64,000 bases of DNA, taken from the NCBI RefSeq assembly GCF_002803085.1, contig NZ_NNBJ01000002.1, positions 313,561-377,560 of the forward strand. The letters are read 5' to 3'. Each line of letters starts with the position of its first letter. Position 1 is the stretch's first letter. A program made the position numbers and the translations under genes. The notes beneath the pieces are model-generated. The model was not told the origin of the DNA and made no database searches. It worked only from the letters and a program-made list of their open reading frames with translations. This document shows positions 11,908-20,309 of this stretch, piece by piece. The DNA comes from Streptomyces sp. CB01201 (GTDB taxonomy: Bacteria; Actinomycetota; Actinomycetes; Streptomycetales; Streptomycetaceae).

Positions 11908-13518
11908 TCAGGCCACCGCGTGCAGCATCGCCGCCGCCTCCCCGCGCGAGCTCACACCCAGCTTGGCCAGGATGTTCGCGACGTGGAACTTCACCGTCGA
12001 CTCGCTGATGTGCAGCTCCTGGGCGATGGTCCGGTTGCGGTGGCCCTGGGCGAGATGGCCGAGCACCTCCGCCTCGCGCGGGTGCAGCTCGGACAGCGGG
12101 TCCAGGCGCGGCCCGGGTGCCGTGCCGAGGGGCAGGGTCGCGGTGACCGTGGTGCCCCAGCCGGGCAGCGCGTCCACGGCGAGGGTGCCGCCCAGTGCGC
12201 CGAGGCGCTGGGCCACGCGATGCGTTTCGAGGGCCGCGCGCGGCAGCTCCCCGGGCCCGTCGTCCCGCACGGACGCGGTCAGTTGGCAGTCGGCGAGCCG
12301 CCAGCGGACGTGGATCCGCCGCACCCCGTCCTGCCCGGCCATGGCCAGGACGACGGCGCGCACGGCGGCCCGGGCGAGGTGGGCGACGTCCGCCGCGAGG
12401 GACGTCTCGGCGGTCTCCGCCTCCGGGGGCGTGAATTCGAGTCCCACCTCGCTGTGCCGGAGCAGCGGTTTCAGGGAGTCGGCGAGCTGGGCGAAGGCCT
12501 CGGCGGCCGGTTCCTCGGTGAGTTCCTGGTTGCGGTCGGCCTCGGCGCGCACCGCGACCAGGGCGGACACCGCGAGGTCGACGGCGCGTGCGCGGGCCTC
12601 CCGGTCGTCCAGGCTCCTGCTGCGCAGCACGCCGAGCAGCGAGGTGAGCGCGGTCTCGTGGGCCTCGCCCAGCTCGGCGATCACCCGGGCCCGCTCGGCG
12701 GCGGTGGACCGGGACTGCACGAGGGCGCCCGGCACCGCCTCGGACGTGAGGCGGGCGCGGTGCCCGGTCGCCAGGTCCCACAGCTGCTGTGCGAGCGCCG
12801 CGTCCGCGTCCGTGACCAGGCCGCCGGGCGACTTGCGGACGAGGACGAGCAGCGGCGGCCGCCCGGCCATCGGCGCGGCCTCGCTCGCGAGCGCCAGCAC
12901 GGCCCGCTCCTCACCGCCGAACACGGCCGTGCCCTGCCAGGGGTGTCCGGGGGTGACGTGGGGACCGAGCGTCTGGAGGTCGGCGACGGTGATCCGCGGG
13001 GCCGTTGCCGTGTCGCCGTGCGCCGTGTGGACCTTGAACGGGGAGTGCGCGCACTGGCCCGACAGTTCGACGGCCACCGTGTGCGCGGCGAGCGGGGCGA
13101 GGGCTGCGGAGAGGGTCGGCAGGATCTCGTTGAGCGGCCCGCGCACCAGCTCCGCGGCCCGCGCGAGAACGGAGGCGCCGGACGCCGCCGTGCCGGCGCC
13201 GGCCGCCATCCCCGCGGCGGACGCCGTGCCCGTGATGCTGGGCGGCACGGCCGCACTGCCCGATGCCGCGCCCGCACTGCCCGATGCCGCGCCCGCACTG
13301 CCCGATGCCGCGCCCGCACTGCCCGATGCCGCGCCCGTGCCACTCGACGCCGCGCCCGGGATGCCGGGCCCCGAGCGCCGCACATCCGTCGCGGCCGGGA
13401 TGTCCGCGAGCGTGGGCGTGCGAGGGGTGGCCGGCGGCATGGGTGTGCCAGGGGCGGGTGTGCCGGGGGCGGCCGGGGGTGTCCCGGGGGACGGGGTGCG
13501 GATCGTGCGGGGCTCCAT
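11908..13518 (-). CDS. LuxR-family regulator with GAF-like and degenerate histidine-kinase ATPase-like regions
   Basis: 536 residues. The C-terminus is a NarL/LuxR helix-turn-helix (LHPREAEVLGHLAQGHRNRTIAQELHISES, then TVKFHVANILAKLGV). Before it lies a segment like a NarL-family sensor-kinase ATPase domain: VRDDGPGELPRAALE and LGGTLAVDALPGWGTTVTATLPLG. The expected N-box asparagine is not seen (AVRAVVLAMAG instead), so ATP binding is doubtful. The middle (about 120-270) resembles a GAF-type sensory region. The N-terminal 115 residues are Pro/Ala/Gly-rich and contain four AASGSAG-type repeats encoded by a 21-bp minisatellite. No partner kinase is adjacent. Targets unknown; it is divergent from the oxidoreductase gene, a possible target. 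Confidence 0.85.
   Translation of the reverse strand: MEPRTIRTPSPGTPPAAPGTPAPGTPMPPATPRTPTLADIPAATDVRRSGPGIPGAASSGTGAASGSAGAASGSAGAASGSAGAASGSAAVPPSITGTASAAGMAAGAGTAASGASVLARAAELVRGPLNEILPTLSAALAPLAAHTVAVELSGQCAHSPFKVHTAHGDTATAPRITVADLQTLGPHVTPGHPWQGTAVFGGEERAVLALASEAAPMAGRPPLLVLVRKSPGGLVTDADAALAQQLWDLATGHRARLTSEAVPGALVQSRSTAAERARVIAELGEAHETALTSLLGVLRSRSLDDREARARAVDLAVSALVAVRAEADRNQELTEEPAAEAFAQLADSLKPLLRHSEVGLEFTPPEAETAETSLAADVAHLARAAVRAVVLAMAGQDGVRRIHVRWRLADCQLTASVRDDGPGELPRAALETHRVAQRLGALGGTLAVDALPGWGTTVTATLPLGTAPGPRLDPLSELHPREAEVLGHLAQGHRNRTIAQELHISESTVKFHVANILAKLGVSSRGEAAAMLHAVA
13253..13336. repeat. 21-bp in-frame minisatellite, 4 copies
   Basis: Four exact head-to-tail 21-bp units (13253, 13274, 13295, 13316) inside the LuxR-family gene, each encoding seven Ala/Ser/Gly residues. 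Copy-number change keeps the frame, so the linker length could vary between strains. Confidence 0.9.
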
Positions 13519-13669
13519 CGCCCCAGCGTACGGCCGCCGCCCTCTCCGGTGCCTCGCCTTGTGGCCAGGTCGAACCGGCCGTAAGGCGGGCCGGGTCGGG
13601 GCCGGAGGCGCCGGAGGCTGGAGTCACCACGGCGGCCACGACGTGGGGAGCGATACGAGGAGTGCTGTG

Positions 13670-14578
13670 ATGGAAGCGATCGTGTACGAGCGGTTCGGCG
13701 GCGTCGAAGTGCTGGCCCTGGGCCGGGCCGACAAGCCCCGGCCCGGCCCCGGTCAGATCCGGGTGAAGGTGGTCGCGGCGGGCGTCAACCCGATCGACTA
13801 CCGCATCCGCAACGGCTGGATGCAGCATGCCTTCCCGGTGACCTTCCCGGTGATTCCCGGCTTTGAGCTGGCGGGGTTCGTGGACGAACTGGGCTCAGGA
13901 GTAACGGAGTTCGCGGTCGGGGACGAGGTGTTCGGGCACTCCGACACCGGCGCCTACGCCGAGTACGCCCTGGCCAGCCACGTGGTGGCCAAGCCGGCCG
14001 GGCTGAGCTGGGAGCAGGCCGTCGCGCTTCCCATCGCCGGCGAGACCTCCGAGCGGGTCCTGGACCAGCTCGAACTGGCGGCGGGGGAGACCCTGTTGGT
14101 GCACGGCGCGGCCGGTGTCGTCGGCTCGGTCGGGGTGCAGCTCGCGGTGGCGCGGGGTGCGACCGTGATCGGAACGGCGTCCGCGGACAACCACGCCTTC
14201 CTGCGCGAGCTGGGCGCGATTCCGCTCGCGTACGGTCCCGGTCTGGTGGAGCGGGTGCGCGAACTGGCGCCGCAGGGCATCGACGCGGTCTACGACGCGG
14301 CCGGCAAGGACGCGCTGCCCGACTCCATCGAACTGCGCGGCGGCACCACCACCCGCATCGTCACCATCGCCGACGCGAACGCCGCCGAGCACGGCGTCCC
14401 GTTCAGCGGTGAGGCGATGGCGGACCCCGTGCCGGTGTACGAGGCCCATGCCCGGCTCGCCGTCGAGGGCGGGCTGCGCGTCCGGCACGCCGAGACGTTC
14501 CCGCTGGCGCAGGCCCCCAAGGCCCTGGAGCTGAGCGAGGGCGGTCACGTCCGGGGCAAGCTGGTCCTCACGCCGTGA
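13670..14578 (+). CDS. NADP-dependent quinone-oxidoreductase-like enzyme (MDR family)
   Basis: 302 residues, ATG with ACGAGGAG 8 nt upstream. GroES-like N-terminal half (RVKVVAAGVNPIDYRIRNG, IPGFELAGFVDELGSGVTEFAVGDEVFG), then a Rossmann NADPH site (LVHGAAGVVGSVGVQLAVARGATVIGT). Cys ligands for structural zinc are absent, as in zinc-independent quinone oxidoreductases. It ends with HVRGKLVLTP, typical of the family. It converges with the AraC-type gene, their 3' ends overlapping by 11 bp, and diverges from the LuxR-type gene. Confidence 0.9.
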   Translation: MEAIVYERFGGVEVLALGRADKPRPGPGQIRVKVVAAGVNPIDYRIRNGWMQHAFPVTFPVIPGFELAGFVDELGSGVTEFAVGDEVFGHSDTGAYAEYALASHVVAKPAGLSWEQAVALPIAGETSERVLDQLELAAGETLLVHGAAGVVGSVGVQLAVARGATVIGTASADNHAFLRELGAIPLAYGPGLVERVRELAPQGIDAVYDAAGKDALPDSIELRGGTTTRIVTIADANAAEHGVPFSGEAMADPVPVYEAHARLAVEGGLRVRHAETFPLAQAPKALELSEGGHVRGKLVLTP

Positions 14579-15482
14579 GCCCGGCCCGGTAGCGCCCCGG
14601 CGTCGTGCCGTACTGCCTGCTGAAGGCGTGCGACAGGGCGTACGGGGTGCTGTAGCCGACCCGTGCGGCGATGGCGCCGAGCGCGTCCGGCGTGGTGCGA
14701 AGGAGCACCGCGGCACGGGTGAGGCGCCACCAGGTGAGGTACGCCATCGGGGCGCGGCCGACCAGGGCGGTGAAGCGGCGCGCCAACGTGGCGCGGGACA
14801 CGCCGACTCGGGCCGCGAGTCGCTGGTTGCTCCAGGCCGCCGCCGGGTCCTCGTGCAGGGCGTGCAGGGCCGTGGCGACCACCGGGTCGTGCAGGGCGGC
14901 CGGCCAGCGCGAGGTGGTGCTGTCCGCCATCCAGGCCCGTACGAGATAGACGAGGAGCAGGTCGAGCAGGCTCGGCAGGGCGATGGCCGAGCCGGGGTGC
15001 GTGGAGTCCACCTCGTGCCCCAACAGGGCGATGGCGGCGCGCAGTTCGTCGTGGCGGGCGTCCCGGCCCGAGAGGTGCACGACGTCCGGGAGGTCGGCCA
15101 TGAGCGGGTGGGTGTGGTTCCGGTCGAGCCGGTACTTGCCGCACAGGAGTTCCGTAGTGCCCTTGCCCGTGGGGGAGTTGGAGTCCGTGGCCGTGCCGGC
15201 CCAGGCGGTGAAGTCGACGGCTCGGGCGAGGGTGGCGGGGGAGGCCGGACGGTCGGCGATGACGTGCCCGCTGCCGTGCGGGAGCAGTACGGCGTCGCCG
15301 GTGTCGAGGGCGAGGGCCGTGCCCCCGTCGGTCAGCATCCAGCAGCTTCCCTCCAGGACGACGTGGAAGCCCGCGCCCTCGTAGGCGTCGAGCCGCGCGC
15401 ACCAACTCCCGCCCACGCGCAGCCTCGTGGAGGAGGGGCGCCCCACCCGTACCGCCGAGATCGCGTCGCTCACCAGGTCCAT
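14568..15482 (-). CDS. AraC-family transcriptional regulator with cupin sensor domain
   Basis: 304 residues. The N-terminal half is the cupin-type sensor found in AraC_binding_6-like regulators (FHVVLEGSCWMLTDGGTALALDTGDAVLLPHGSGHVI). The C-terminal 100 residues carry two helix-turn-helices: WSNQRLAARVGVSRATLARRFTALVGRAPMAYL and IAARVGYSTPYALSHAFSRQYGTTPGRYR. This class often controls an adjacent oxidoreductase; here the 3' ends of the two genes overlap by 11 bp. Ligand unknown. Confidence 0.92.
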   Translation of the reverse strand: MDLVSDAISAVRVGRPSSTRLRVGGSWCARLDAYEGAGFHVVLEGSCWMLTDGGTALALDTGDAVLLPHGSGHVIADRPASPATLARAVDFTAWAGTATDSNSPTGKGTTELLCGKYRLDRNHTHPLMADLPDVVHLSGRDARHDELRAAIALLGHEVDSTHPGSAIALPSLLDLLLVYLVRAWMADSTTSRWPAALHDPVVATALHALHEDPAAAWSNQRLAARVGVSRATLARRFTALVGRAPMAYLTWWRLTRAAVLLRTTPDALGAIAARVGYSTPYALSHAFSRQYGTTPGRYRAGLTA

Positions 15483-15621
15483 GCCGCGAGCCTAGCCGCC
15501 CCATCCACCGGGCCGATGAGGCGTTCGCGTATTCAAGTGAGCCGGGGAAGCATTGAGAGGCTCACTCCGGGCTGCCTAGAGTCGAGCCGGACGCACGCGT
15601 ACGAGTGAGGACGGCGGGGGC

Positions 15622-16698
15622 ATGAGCACGGAAACGGGCACGGACATGGGCATGGGAATGGGCACGCGGATGGACACGGGCACGCGGATGGGCACGGCCG
15701 CGGACCAGGGCACGAGCGCGAGCACGAGCACGAGCGCGAGCACTGGCACGAGCGCGAGCACGAGCACTGGCACTGGCACGAGCGGGGGCCGGAGCGCAGG
15801 TGCGGGGAGCAGCATCACCCTGGGCGAGGTCGAGATCATCAGGGTCGTGGAGTGGGAGGGTGCCTTCGGGCCCGCCCGCCGGATCGTGCCCGAGGCCGGG
15901 ATCGAGACGTGGCAGGCGGACGAGGAACTGCTCGCGCCGCACTTCTGGGAGCCCGAGGGCGACCAGTGGATCGGGGCGCTCCAGACCTGGGTACTGCGCA
16001 GCGGCGGGCGGACCGTCCTGGTGGACACCAACGTCGGCAACGGCCGCGAGCGCCCCAGCATGCCGATGTTCCACCACCGGAACACCGATTTCCTGGGGCA
16101 GTTGGCGGCCGCCGGGGTGCGGCCGGAGGATGTCGACGTCGTCGTCAACACCCATCTGCACGCCGATCACGTCGGCTGGAACACGGTGGGGCAGGGGCCC
16201 GGCACCTGGGTCCCCGCGTTCCCGAACGCCACCTACCTGATGCCGGCCGCCGACCACGCCCACTTCGACCCGGCGAACGGGCGGGCCCTGCGGCCGGACG
16301 ACGTGGCCCTGTTCGAGGACAGTGTGGCGCCGGTGGTGGCGGCCGGGCAGGCCGTGCTGTGGGAGGGCGAGCACCGCATCGACGAGAACCTCGTCCTGGA
16401 GGCGGCGCCCGGACACACCCCCGGTTCGTCCGTACTGCGGCTCGCGTCCCGCGGCGAGCGGGCCGTGTTCGTCGGCGATCTGCTGCACAGCCCGGTGCAG
16501 ATCGCCCACCCGTCCCACAACAGCTGCTTCTGCGAGGACGGCGCCGGGGCCGCCGCCACCCGCCACCGCATCCTGGGCCGGGCCGCCGACGAGCGCGAAC
16601 TGGTCGTCCCGGCCCACTTCGGCGGGCCCGGCGCCTTCGAAGTCCGGCGCGAGGCAGGGACGTTCGCGGTCCGGAACTGGGCCGCCTACGGCGTGTAG
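15622..16698 (+). CDS. MBL-fold metallo-hydrolase with low-complexity N-terminus
   Basis: 358 residues. The hydrolase domain begins around residue 62 (ITLGEVEIIRVVEWEG) and carries VNTHLHADHVGWN (the HxHxDH metal site), APGHTPGSS, FVGDLLHSPVQI and a late VPAHFGG histidine. This matches the lactonase-like metallo-beta-lactamase fold. The first 60 residues are Met/Gly/Thr, then Ser/Thr/Ala/Gly repeats encoded by short GAGCACGAGC-type DNA repeats; there is no signal peptide pattern. ATG 15622 is the first start in frame and a later true start cannot be excluded. It overlaps the SGNH gene end by 13 bp (convergent). Confidence 0.87.
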   Translation: MSTETGTDMGMGMGTRMDTGTRMGTAADQGTSASTSTSASTGTSASTSTGTGTSGGRSAGAGSSITLGEVEIIRVVEWEGAFGPARRIVPEAGIETWQADEELLAPHFWEPEGDQWIGALQTWVLRSGGRTVLVDTNVGNGRERPSMPMFHHRNTDFLGQLAAAGVRPEDVDVVVNTHLHADHVGWNTVGQGPGTWVPAFPNATYLMPAADHAHFDPANGRALRPDDVALFEDSVAPVVAAGQAVLWEGEHRIDENLVLEAAPGHTPGSSVLRLASRGERAVFVGDLLHSPVQIAHPSHNSCFCEDGAGAAATRHRILGRAADERELVVPAHFGGPGAFEVRREAGTFAVRNWAAYGV

Positions 16699-17366
16699 CG
16701 CCCGGCCAGCTCCCACGCGCCGTGCAGGGCCTCCGCGAACGCGCCCGCCAGTTTGTGCTCGCCGCCGGGGCCCGGATGCGTACCGTCGTAGGTGTCCCGG
16801 TGGATGTCGTAGGTGTCCGGGACCGTGGCGAGGAGCAGCGGCGAGGTGGCCGTGTCGAGGTCGGCGACGGCCTTGGCGAGCAGCACGTTGAACCGGTCCA
16901 CCTCGGCGGCGAACGGCGCGTCCTGTTCGGCCCGGATGTTCGGGATGACGGGCAGTGCCACGATCCGGATCCGCGGGTTGGCCTCGCGGGCGCCCTCGGT
17001 GAACGCGCGCACGTTGGCGGCGGTCTGGACGGCGTCCGTGTAGAAGCCGAGGTCTATCAGGCCGAGCGAGACGAGTAGCACGTCGGCCCGGCTCTCGGCG
17101 ACGGCCGGGCCGATCACCGGCGCCATGTGCAGCCAGCCCTCGCCCCAGCCCGCCAGGTGGCGGCGGGCGGCCGGCGGGAACTCGGGGGCGGCGTAGTCGT
17201 GCGAGACGGCCGCCCCGGCCGCCGGGTCGTACAGCGCGGTGCGCGGGCCGACGATCTCGAAGGGGCCGTCGAAGGACGCCCGAAGGTGGCGCCACATGCG
17301 GTAGCGCCAGGTGAAGTCGCCGGGGCATCCGATGGTCATGGAGTCGCCGACGAAGAGAAAACGCAT
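16686..17366 (-). CDS. SGNH/GDSL-family hydrolase
   Basis: 226 residues. FLFVGDSMTIG near the N-terminus gives the nucleophile Ser block (GDS), the middle has VLLVSLGLIDLGFY, and the end has YDGTHPGPGGEHKLA with the catalytic Asp/His (DGTHP). No signal peptide, so intracellular, probably an esterase or acyl hydrolase of unknown substrate. Starts at 17366, 17375 and 17378 are all in frame (MRFLFVG, MTPMRF, MMTPM); none has a good Shine-Dalgarno sequence. Family members usually begin close to MRFLFVGDS. A perfect 12-bp palindrome lies directly upstream of ATG 17378. Confidence 0.85.
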   Translation of the reverse strand: MRFLFVGDSMTIGCPGDFTWRYRMWRHLRASFDGPFEIVGPRTALYDPAAGAAVSHDYAAPEFPPAARRHLAGWGEGWLHMAPVIGPAVAESRADVLLVSLGLIDLGFYTDAVQTAANVRAFTEGAREANPRIRIVALPVIPNIRAEQDAPFAAEVDRFNVLLAKAVADLDTATSPLLLATVPDTYDIHRDTYDGTHPGPGGEHKLAGAFAEALHGAWELAGRYTP

Positions 17367-17378
17367 GGGGGTCATCAT

Positions 17379-17390
17379 TACCGATCGGTA
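17379..17390. promoter_or_regulatory. 12-bp perfect palindrome, candidate operator
   Basis: TACCGATCGGTA is fully symmetrical, sits between the SGNH gene start (17366-17378) and the divergent gene at 17457, and resembles operators of TetR-family repressors. No TetR gene is nearby. A related CCGATCGG core is at 19210-19217, upstream of the DUF4360 gene. Confidence 0.4.
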
Positions 17391-17456
17391 CGTCGTGCGG
17401 CGACGTGACGGTGGACACCCCGGCGGTGGCCGGAGGCGGCCGTGGACACTGGGGGC

Positions 17457-18431
17457 ATGCGTTCGCTGTGGAGGGTGTGCGGGGTGGCCGGGCTCGTTCT
17501 GGTGTGGGCGGCGGGGCCGGCCGTGGCCGACGACGGCGGGTTCACCATCAAGGACCCCCGGATCGCGGAGTCCAGCGGCCTCGCCGCGAGCCGCGCCCAC
17601 CCCGGCGTCTACTGGACGCACAACGACAGTGGCGACGGCCCGTACGCCTACGCCGTCGATGCGCGGACCGGGCAGACCGTCGCGCGGATCACGCTGGAGG
17701 GCGTCGGCCGCCCGCGCGATGTGGAGGCGATCTCGATCGGTCCCGACGGTGACCTGTACGTCGGCGACATCGGCGACAACCTCGACGGCTCCTGGAGCCA
17801 CGTCTGGATCTACCGCTTCCATGAGCCCGCCCAGTTGAGGGACCAGACGGTCAGGGCGACGCAGTACACCGTCCAGTACGCCGACGGGCCGCGCAACGCC
17901 GAGGCGCTGATGGTCCACCCGAAGACCGGCCGGGTCTACATCGCCTCCAAGCGCGAGAGCGGCGGCGGCCTCTACGAGGGACCGGCGAAACTGTCCGCCA
18001 CCGGCACGAACGTCTTCCGCCGGGTCGGCGAGGTGCCCTGGGTGACCGACGGCGCGTTCTCCCCCGACGGTACGAAGCTGGCGCTGCGCGGCTACTTCGC
18101 GCTGGCCGAATACGCCTGGAAGGGCGGCGCGGGAGACCCGCTCGGCGACTGGCACGCGGTGCCGGGCACGCCCGTGCAGCAGCAGTCGGAATCGGTGACG
18201 TACACCCTCGACGGCAGGGCCCTGATGGTCGGCTCCGAGGGGGCCGGCAGCGGGGTGGTGCGTGTCCCCCTCAAGGAGGCAGGCGCCAAGTCGCCCTCGG
18301 CGGGCGGCAGTTCCACCCGTTCGAGTGGTGGCGCGGGAGAGGGGAACTTTCTGCTCGGCGCGATGGTTCTGGCGGGCGCCACCGCGCTCTGCCTGGGTGC
18401 CCGGCGGATGCTGCGGCGACGGGCCGGGTGA
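17457..18431 (+). CDS. Secreted, membrane-anchored beta-propeller-like protein
   Basis: 324 residues. Signal peptide at 1-24 (RSLWRVCGVAGLVLVWAAG, cleavage after AVA). The body has WD40/YVTN-like strands (ESSGLAASRAHPGVYWTHND, VEAISIGPDGDLYVGDIGDN, EALMVHPKTGRVYIASKR, DGAFSPDGTKLALRGY, SESVTYTLDGRALMVGSE), suggesting a beta-propeller. A Ser/Gly linker precedes a C-terminal membrane helix and a basic tail (RRMLRRRAG), so it is tethered to the outer face of the membrane. No LPxTG-type signal. GTG 17442 is an alternative start. Ligand or enzymatic role not recognised. Confidence 0.8.
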   Translation: MRSLWRVCGVAGLVLVWAAGPAVADDGGFTIKDPRIAESSGLAASRAHPGVYWTHNDSGDGPYAYAVDARTGQTVARITLEGVGRPRDVEAISIGPDGDLYVGDIGDNLDGSWSHVWIYRFHEPAQLRDQTVRATQYTVQYADGPRNAEALMVHPKTGRVYIASKRESGGGLYEGPAKLSATGTNVFRRVGEVPWVTDGAFSPDGTKLALRGYFALAEYAWKGGAGDPLGDWHAVPGTPVQQQSESVTYTLDGRALMVGSEGAGSGVVRVPLKEAGAKSPSAGGSSTRSSGGAGEGNFLLGAMVLAGATALCLGARRMLRRRAG

Positions 18432-18543
18432 GGGGGCCGAGGGCCGGAGTGCGTCGCGGAGGGCGTGCGGGGCAGGGAACCCGCGCAGGGCCGCCGGGGG
18501 CCCGCACCGCGAGGGGTGGCGGTACGGGCCCGGGAGCGGCGGC

Positions 18544-19203
18544 TCAGCGCTGCTGCGGGCACTCCTTCCAGGCCAGGTGGTAGATGGTCTGGATGTCACC
18601 GTCGGTGGAGTCCATGGCGATGAAGCTGTTGGTCTTCGGGTCGGCGCTGCCGAGGCTCGCACGCAGTTCGGTGTTGATGTTGAAGTTGCGCTGTACGCCG
18701 CACGGGGCCCACACCAGCTGGCCCCAGTCGGTGGAGTCGGTGGCCTGCCAGTCGTCGTCGTAGGGGCCGCTGAACGGGTGCGTTCTGCTCGCCGTGTCGG
18801 GCGAACCCTGGAAGTAGTACGAGGCCTTCTGGGTGGCGCTCGCGCCCTTCTCCAGGTGGGCGAAGCCGCGGTAGTCGGCGCTCGCGACGGCGTAGGTGAA
18901 GCCGGAGGGGACGTGCACGATCAGGTTGAGCTGGCAGTTCTTGCGGAAGTCGGTCGGCTTGGCGCCGGCCCCCACCTGTGCCAGGTACTGGCTGTACGTG
19001 ACGGTGAAGGCGGTGTTGTCCGGGGCGACGGCGACCGCGGCGGTGTTGATGGGACAGCCGGAGCCGTTGACCGTCGCGACCTCGATCACGATCTTGTCGG
19101 GCGGCGCGACGATGGAGGAGGGTGCGGCCGGGGCCGCCTGGGTGAAGAGCGTGGAGGCGAGGAACGCCGCCGTCGCGCCGCCTGCGAGAAGTGCACCGGG
19201 CAT
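18544..19203 (-). CDS. Secreted DUF4360-like protein
   Basis: 219 residues. Signal peptide at 1-26 (GALLAGGATAAFLASTLF then QAAPAAP). The mature part has the DUF4360 look: VIEVATVNGSGCPINTAAVAVAPDNTAFTVTYS near the front, DFRKNCQLNLIVHVPSGFTYAV, a middle YRGFAHLEKGASATQKASYYFQG, and two late cysteines (WAPCGVQRNFNINTELR, WKECPQQR). Four to five cysteines suggest disulfides. Starts upstream in frame exist, but ATG 19203 has GGAGC 5-10 nt upstream and begins the signal peptide. Function unknown; the family is secreted in actinomycetes and fungi. Confidence 0.85.
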   Translation of the reverse strand: MPGALLAGGATAAFLASTLFTQAAPAAPSSIVAPPDKIVIEVATVNGSGCPINTAAVAVAPDNTAFTVTYSQYLAQVGAGAKPTDFRKNCQLNLIVHVPSGFTYAVASADYRGFAHLEKGASATQKASYYFQGSPDTASRTHPFSGPYDDDWQATDSTDWGQLVWAPCGVQRNFNINTELRASLGSADPKTNSFIAMDSTDGDIQTIYHLAWKECPQQR

Positions 19204-19639
19204 GATGCTCCGATCGGTTGTCGGTGGCCTTGCGTGGATGTGGGGAGTCCAGCCGAGCGCCCATGCCCGCGATGCCGTCGAAGCGCTTCGGGGGCGCCTT
19301 CGAAGAGACATAGTTGAGGCATGGACATGTCAAACCTTCGGGCCGGTCCGGCCGTGGTGCGGTGCGTGCCGGACCGCTTTGGATGGTAGGGACCAACTCC
19401 CTTGCGGAACAGGGCAGTTATCGGCCGTGGGTGTGCGGGCGTGTGGGCACGTCCGCGGGGCGCCGGGCGCGCCGCCCGCGCCCCGGCGCCTGCGGGACCG
19501 CCGTGCCGTGGCGCTCGCGGGACCGCCGTGCCGTGGCGCCTGCGGGACCGCCGTGCCGTGGCGCCTGCGGGACCGCCGTGCCGTGGCGCCTGCGGGACCG
19601 CCATGCCCCGGCGCCCGCGGGACCGCCATGCCGTGGCCG
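19204..19639. other. Intergenic region with promoter-like sequence and minisatellite
   Basis: 436 bp between the sortase 3' end and the DUF4360 start. On the minus strand TTGACA (19333-19328) precedes TATGTC (19312-19307) with a short 15-nt spacer, a weak promoter candidate for the DUF4360 gene. The palindrome GAAGCGCTTC lies near 19279. A 25-bp array fills the right part. No plausible gene. Confidence 0.45.
19486..19635. repeat. 25-bp tandem repeat, 6 copies
   Basis: Units begin at 19486, 19511, 19536, 19561, 19586 and 19611, consensus GCGCCTGCGGGACCGCCGTG plus CCGTG. Copies 1, 3 and 4 are identical; 2, 5 and 6 carry 1-4 changes. The array ends 4 bp before the stop codon of the sortase gene, so it is in that gene's 3' untranslated region. 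All six frames read through without stops in places, but no start or domain supports coding. Confidence 0.9.
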
Positions 19640-20305
19640 TCAGGCCTTGCCGGTCAGGTGGGCGAAGACGACCACGTTGGAGTCCCAGTGCCGGTCCTTG
19701 GTGAGCGATCCGCCGCAGGTGATCAGGCGCAGCTCGGGCCGTTCGGTGGCGCCGTAGACCTTCTGGGTGGGGAACGCGTCCTTCTTGAAGGTGTCCACCG
19801 AGTCGACCGCGAACACGGCGGTGCCGCCGTCCTTGCGGTGCACCTCGATCCGCTCGCCCTTCCTGAGCCGGCCCAGGTCGTGGAAGACCGCCTCGGGCGT
19901 CTCGGGCGTATCCATGTGGCCCACGATCGCGGCCGGTCCGCGCTCGCCCGGCGTGGGGCCCTCCTTGTACCAGTCGGCCTCCTCGGGCCGGTCGAACGGC
20001 GGGGTCTGCATGGTTCCGTCCGCCGCCAGGCCGACCTCGCCCAGCGGGGCGTCCACGTGGATGTCCGGGATGGCGACGCGGTCCGGGGCGGAGGCGCCGA
20101 GCACCGACACGGGGGTGGCGTCCGCGGCTGCGCGCGAGCCCGCCGCACCGCCGTGGCCCTTCGAGCAGCCGGTCGCGGCCAGGGTCGCCGCGAGGGCGGC
20201 GGCCCCCGCCAGGGCGGCGGCGCGGGTGCCCCGGCGGGGCCGGGGGGAGCGGGCCGCCCGGCGGGAGCGGGCCGCCCGGCGGGAGCAGGGGATGCGGGCG
20301 GTCAT
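19640..20305 (-). CDS. Class F sortase
   Basis: 221 residues. The Arg-rich N-terminus is followed by a hydrophobic segment ending LAATGC, so it is either a signal anchor or a lipoprotein signal. The sortase beta-barrel follows: RVAIPDIHVDAPLGEVGLAADGTMQTP, IVGHMDTP (catalytic His), LRLITCGG (catalytic Cys), DRHWDSNVVVFAHL (Arg region). Class F sortases are single-domain actinobacterial enzymes that cleave cell-wall sorting signals. It lies 4 bp downstream of the secreted-protein gene, so the two form an operon. That partner shows no obvious LPxTG motif, so its substrate may be elsewhere. Confidence 0.92.
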   Translation of the reverse strand: MTARIPCSRRAARSRRAARSPRPRRGTRAAALAGAAALAATLAATGCSKGHGGAAGSRAAADATPVSVLGASAPDRVAIPDIHVDAPLGEVGLAADGTMQTPPFDRPEEADWYKEGPTPGERGPAAIVGHMDTPETPEAVFHDLGRLRKGERIEVHRKDGGTAVFAVDSVDTFKKDAFPTQKVYGATERPELRLITCGGSLTKDRHWDSNVVVFAHLTGKA

Positions 20306-20309
20306 GCGC

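Noticed and set aside
19330..19635. Arg/Ala repeat proteins over the 25-bp array
   Set aside because: The array has no plausible start or Shine-Dalgarno sequence, and the translation is only the repeat; better treated as non-coding.
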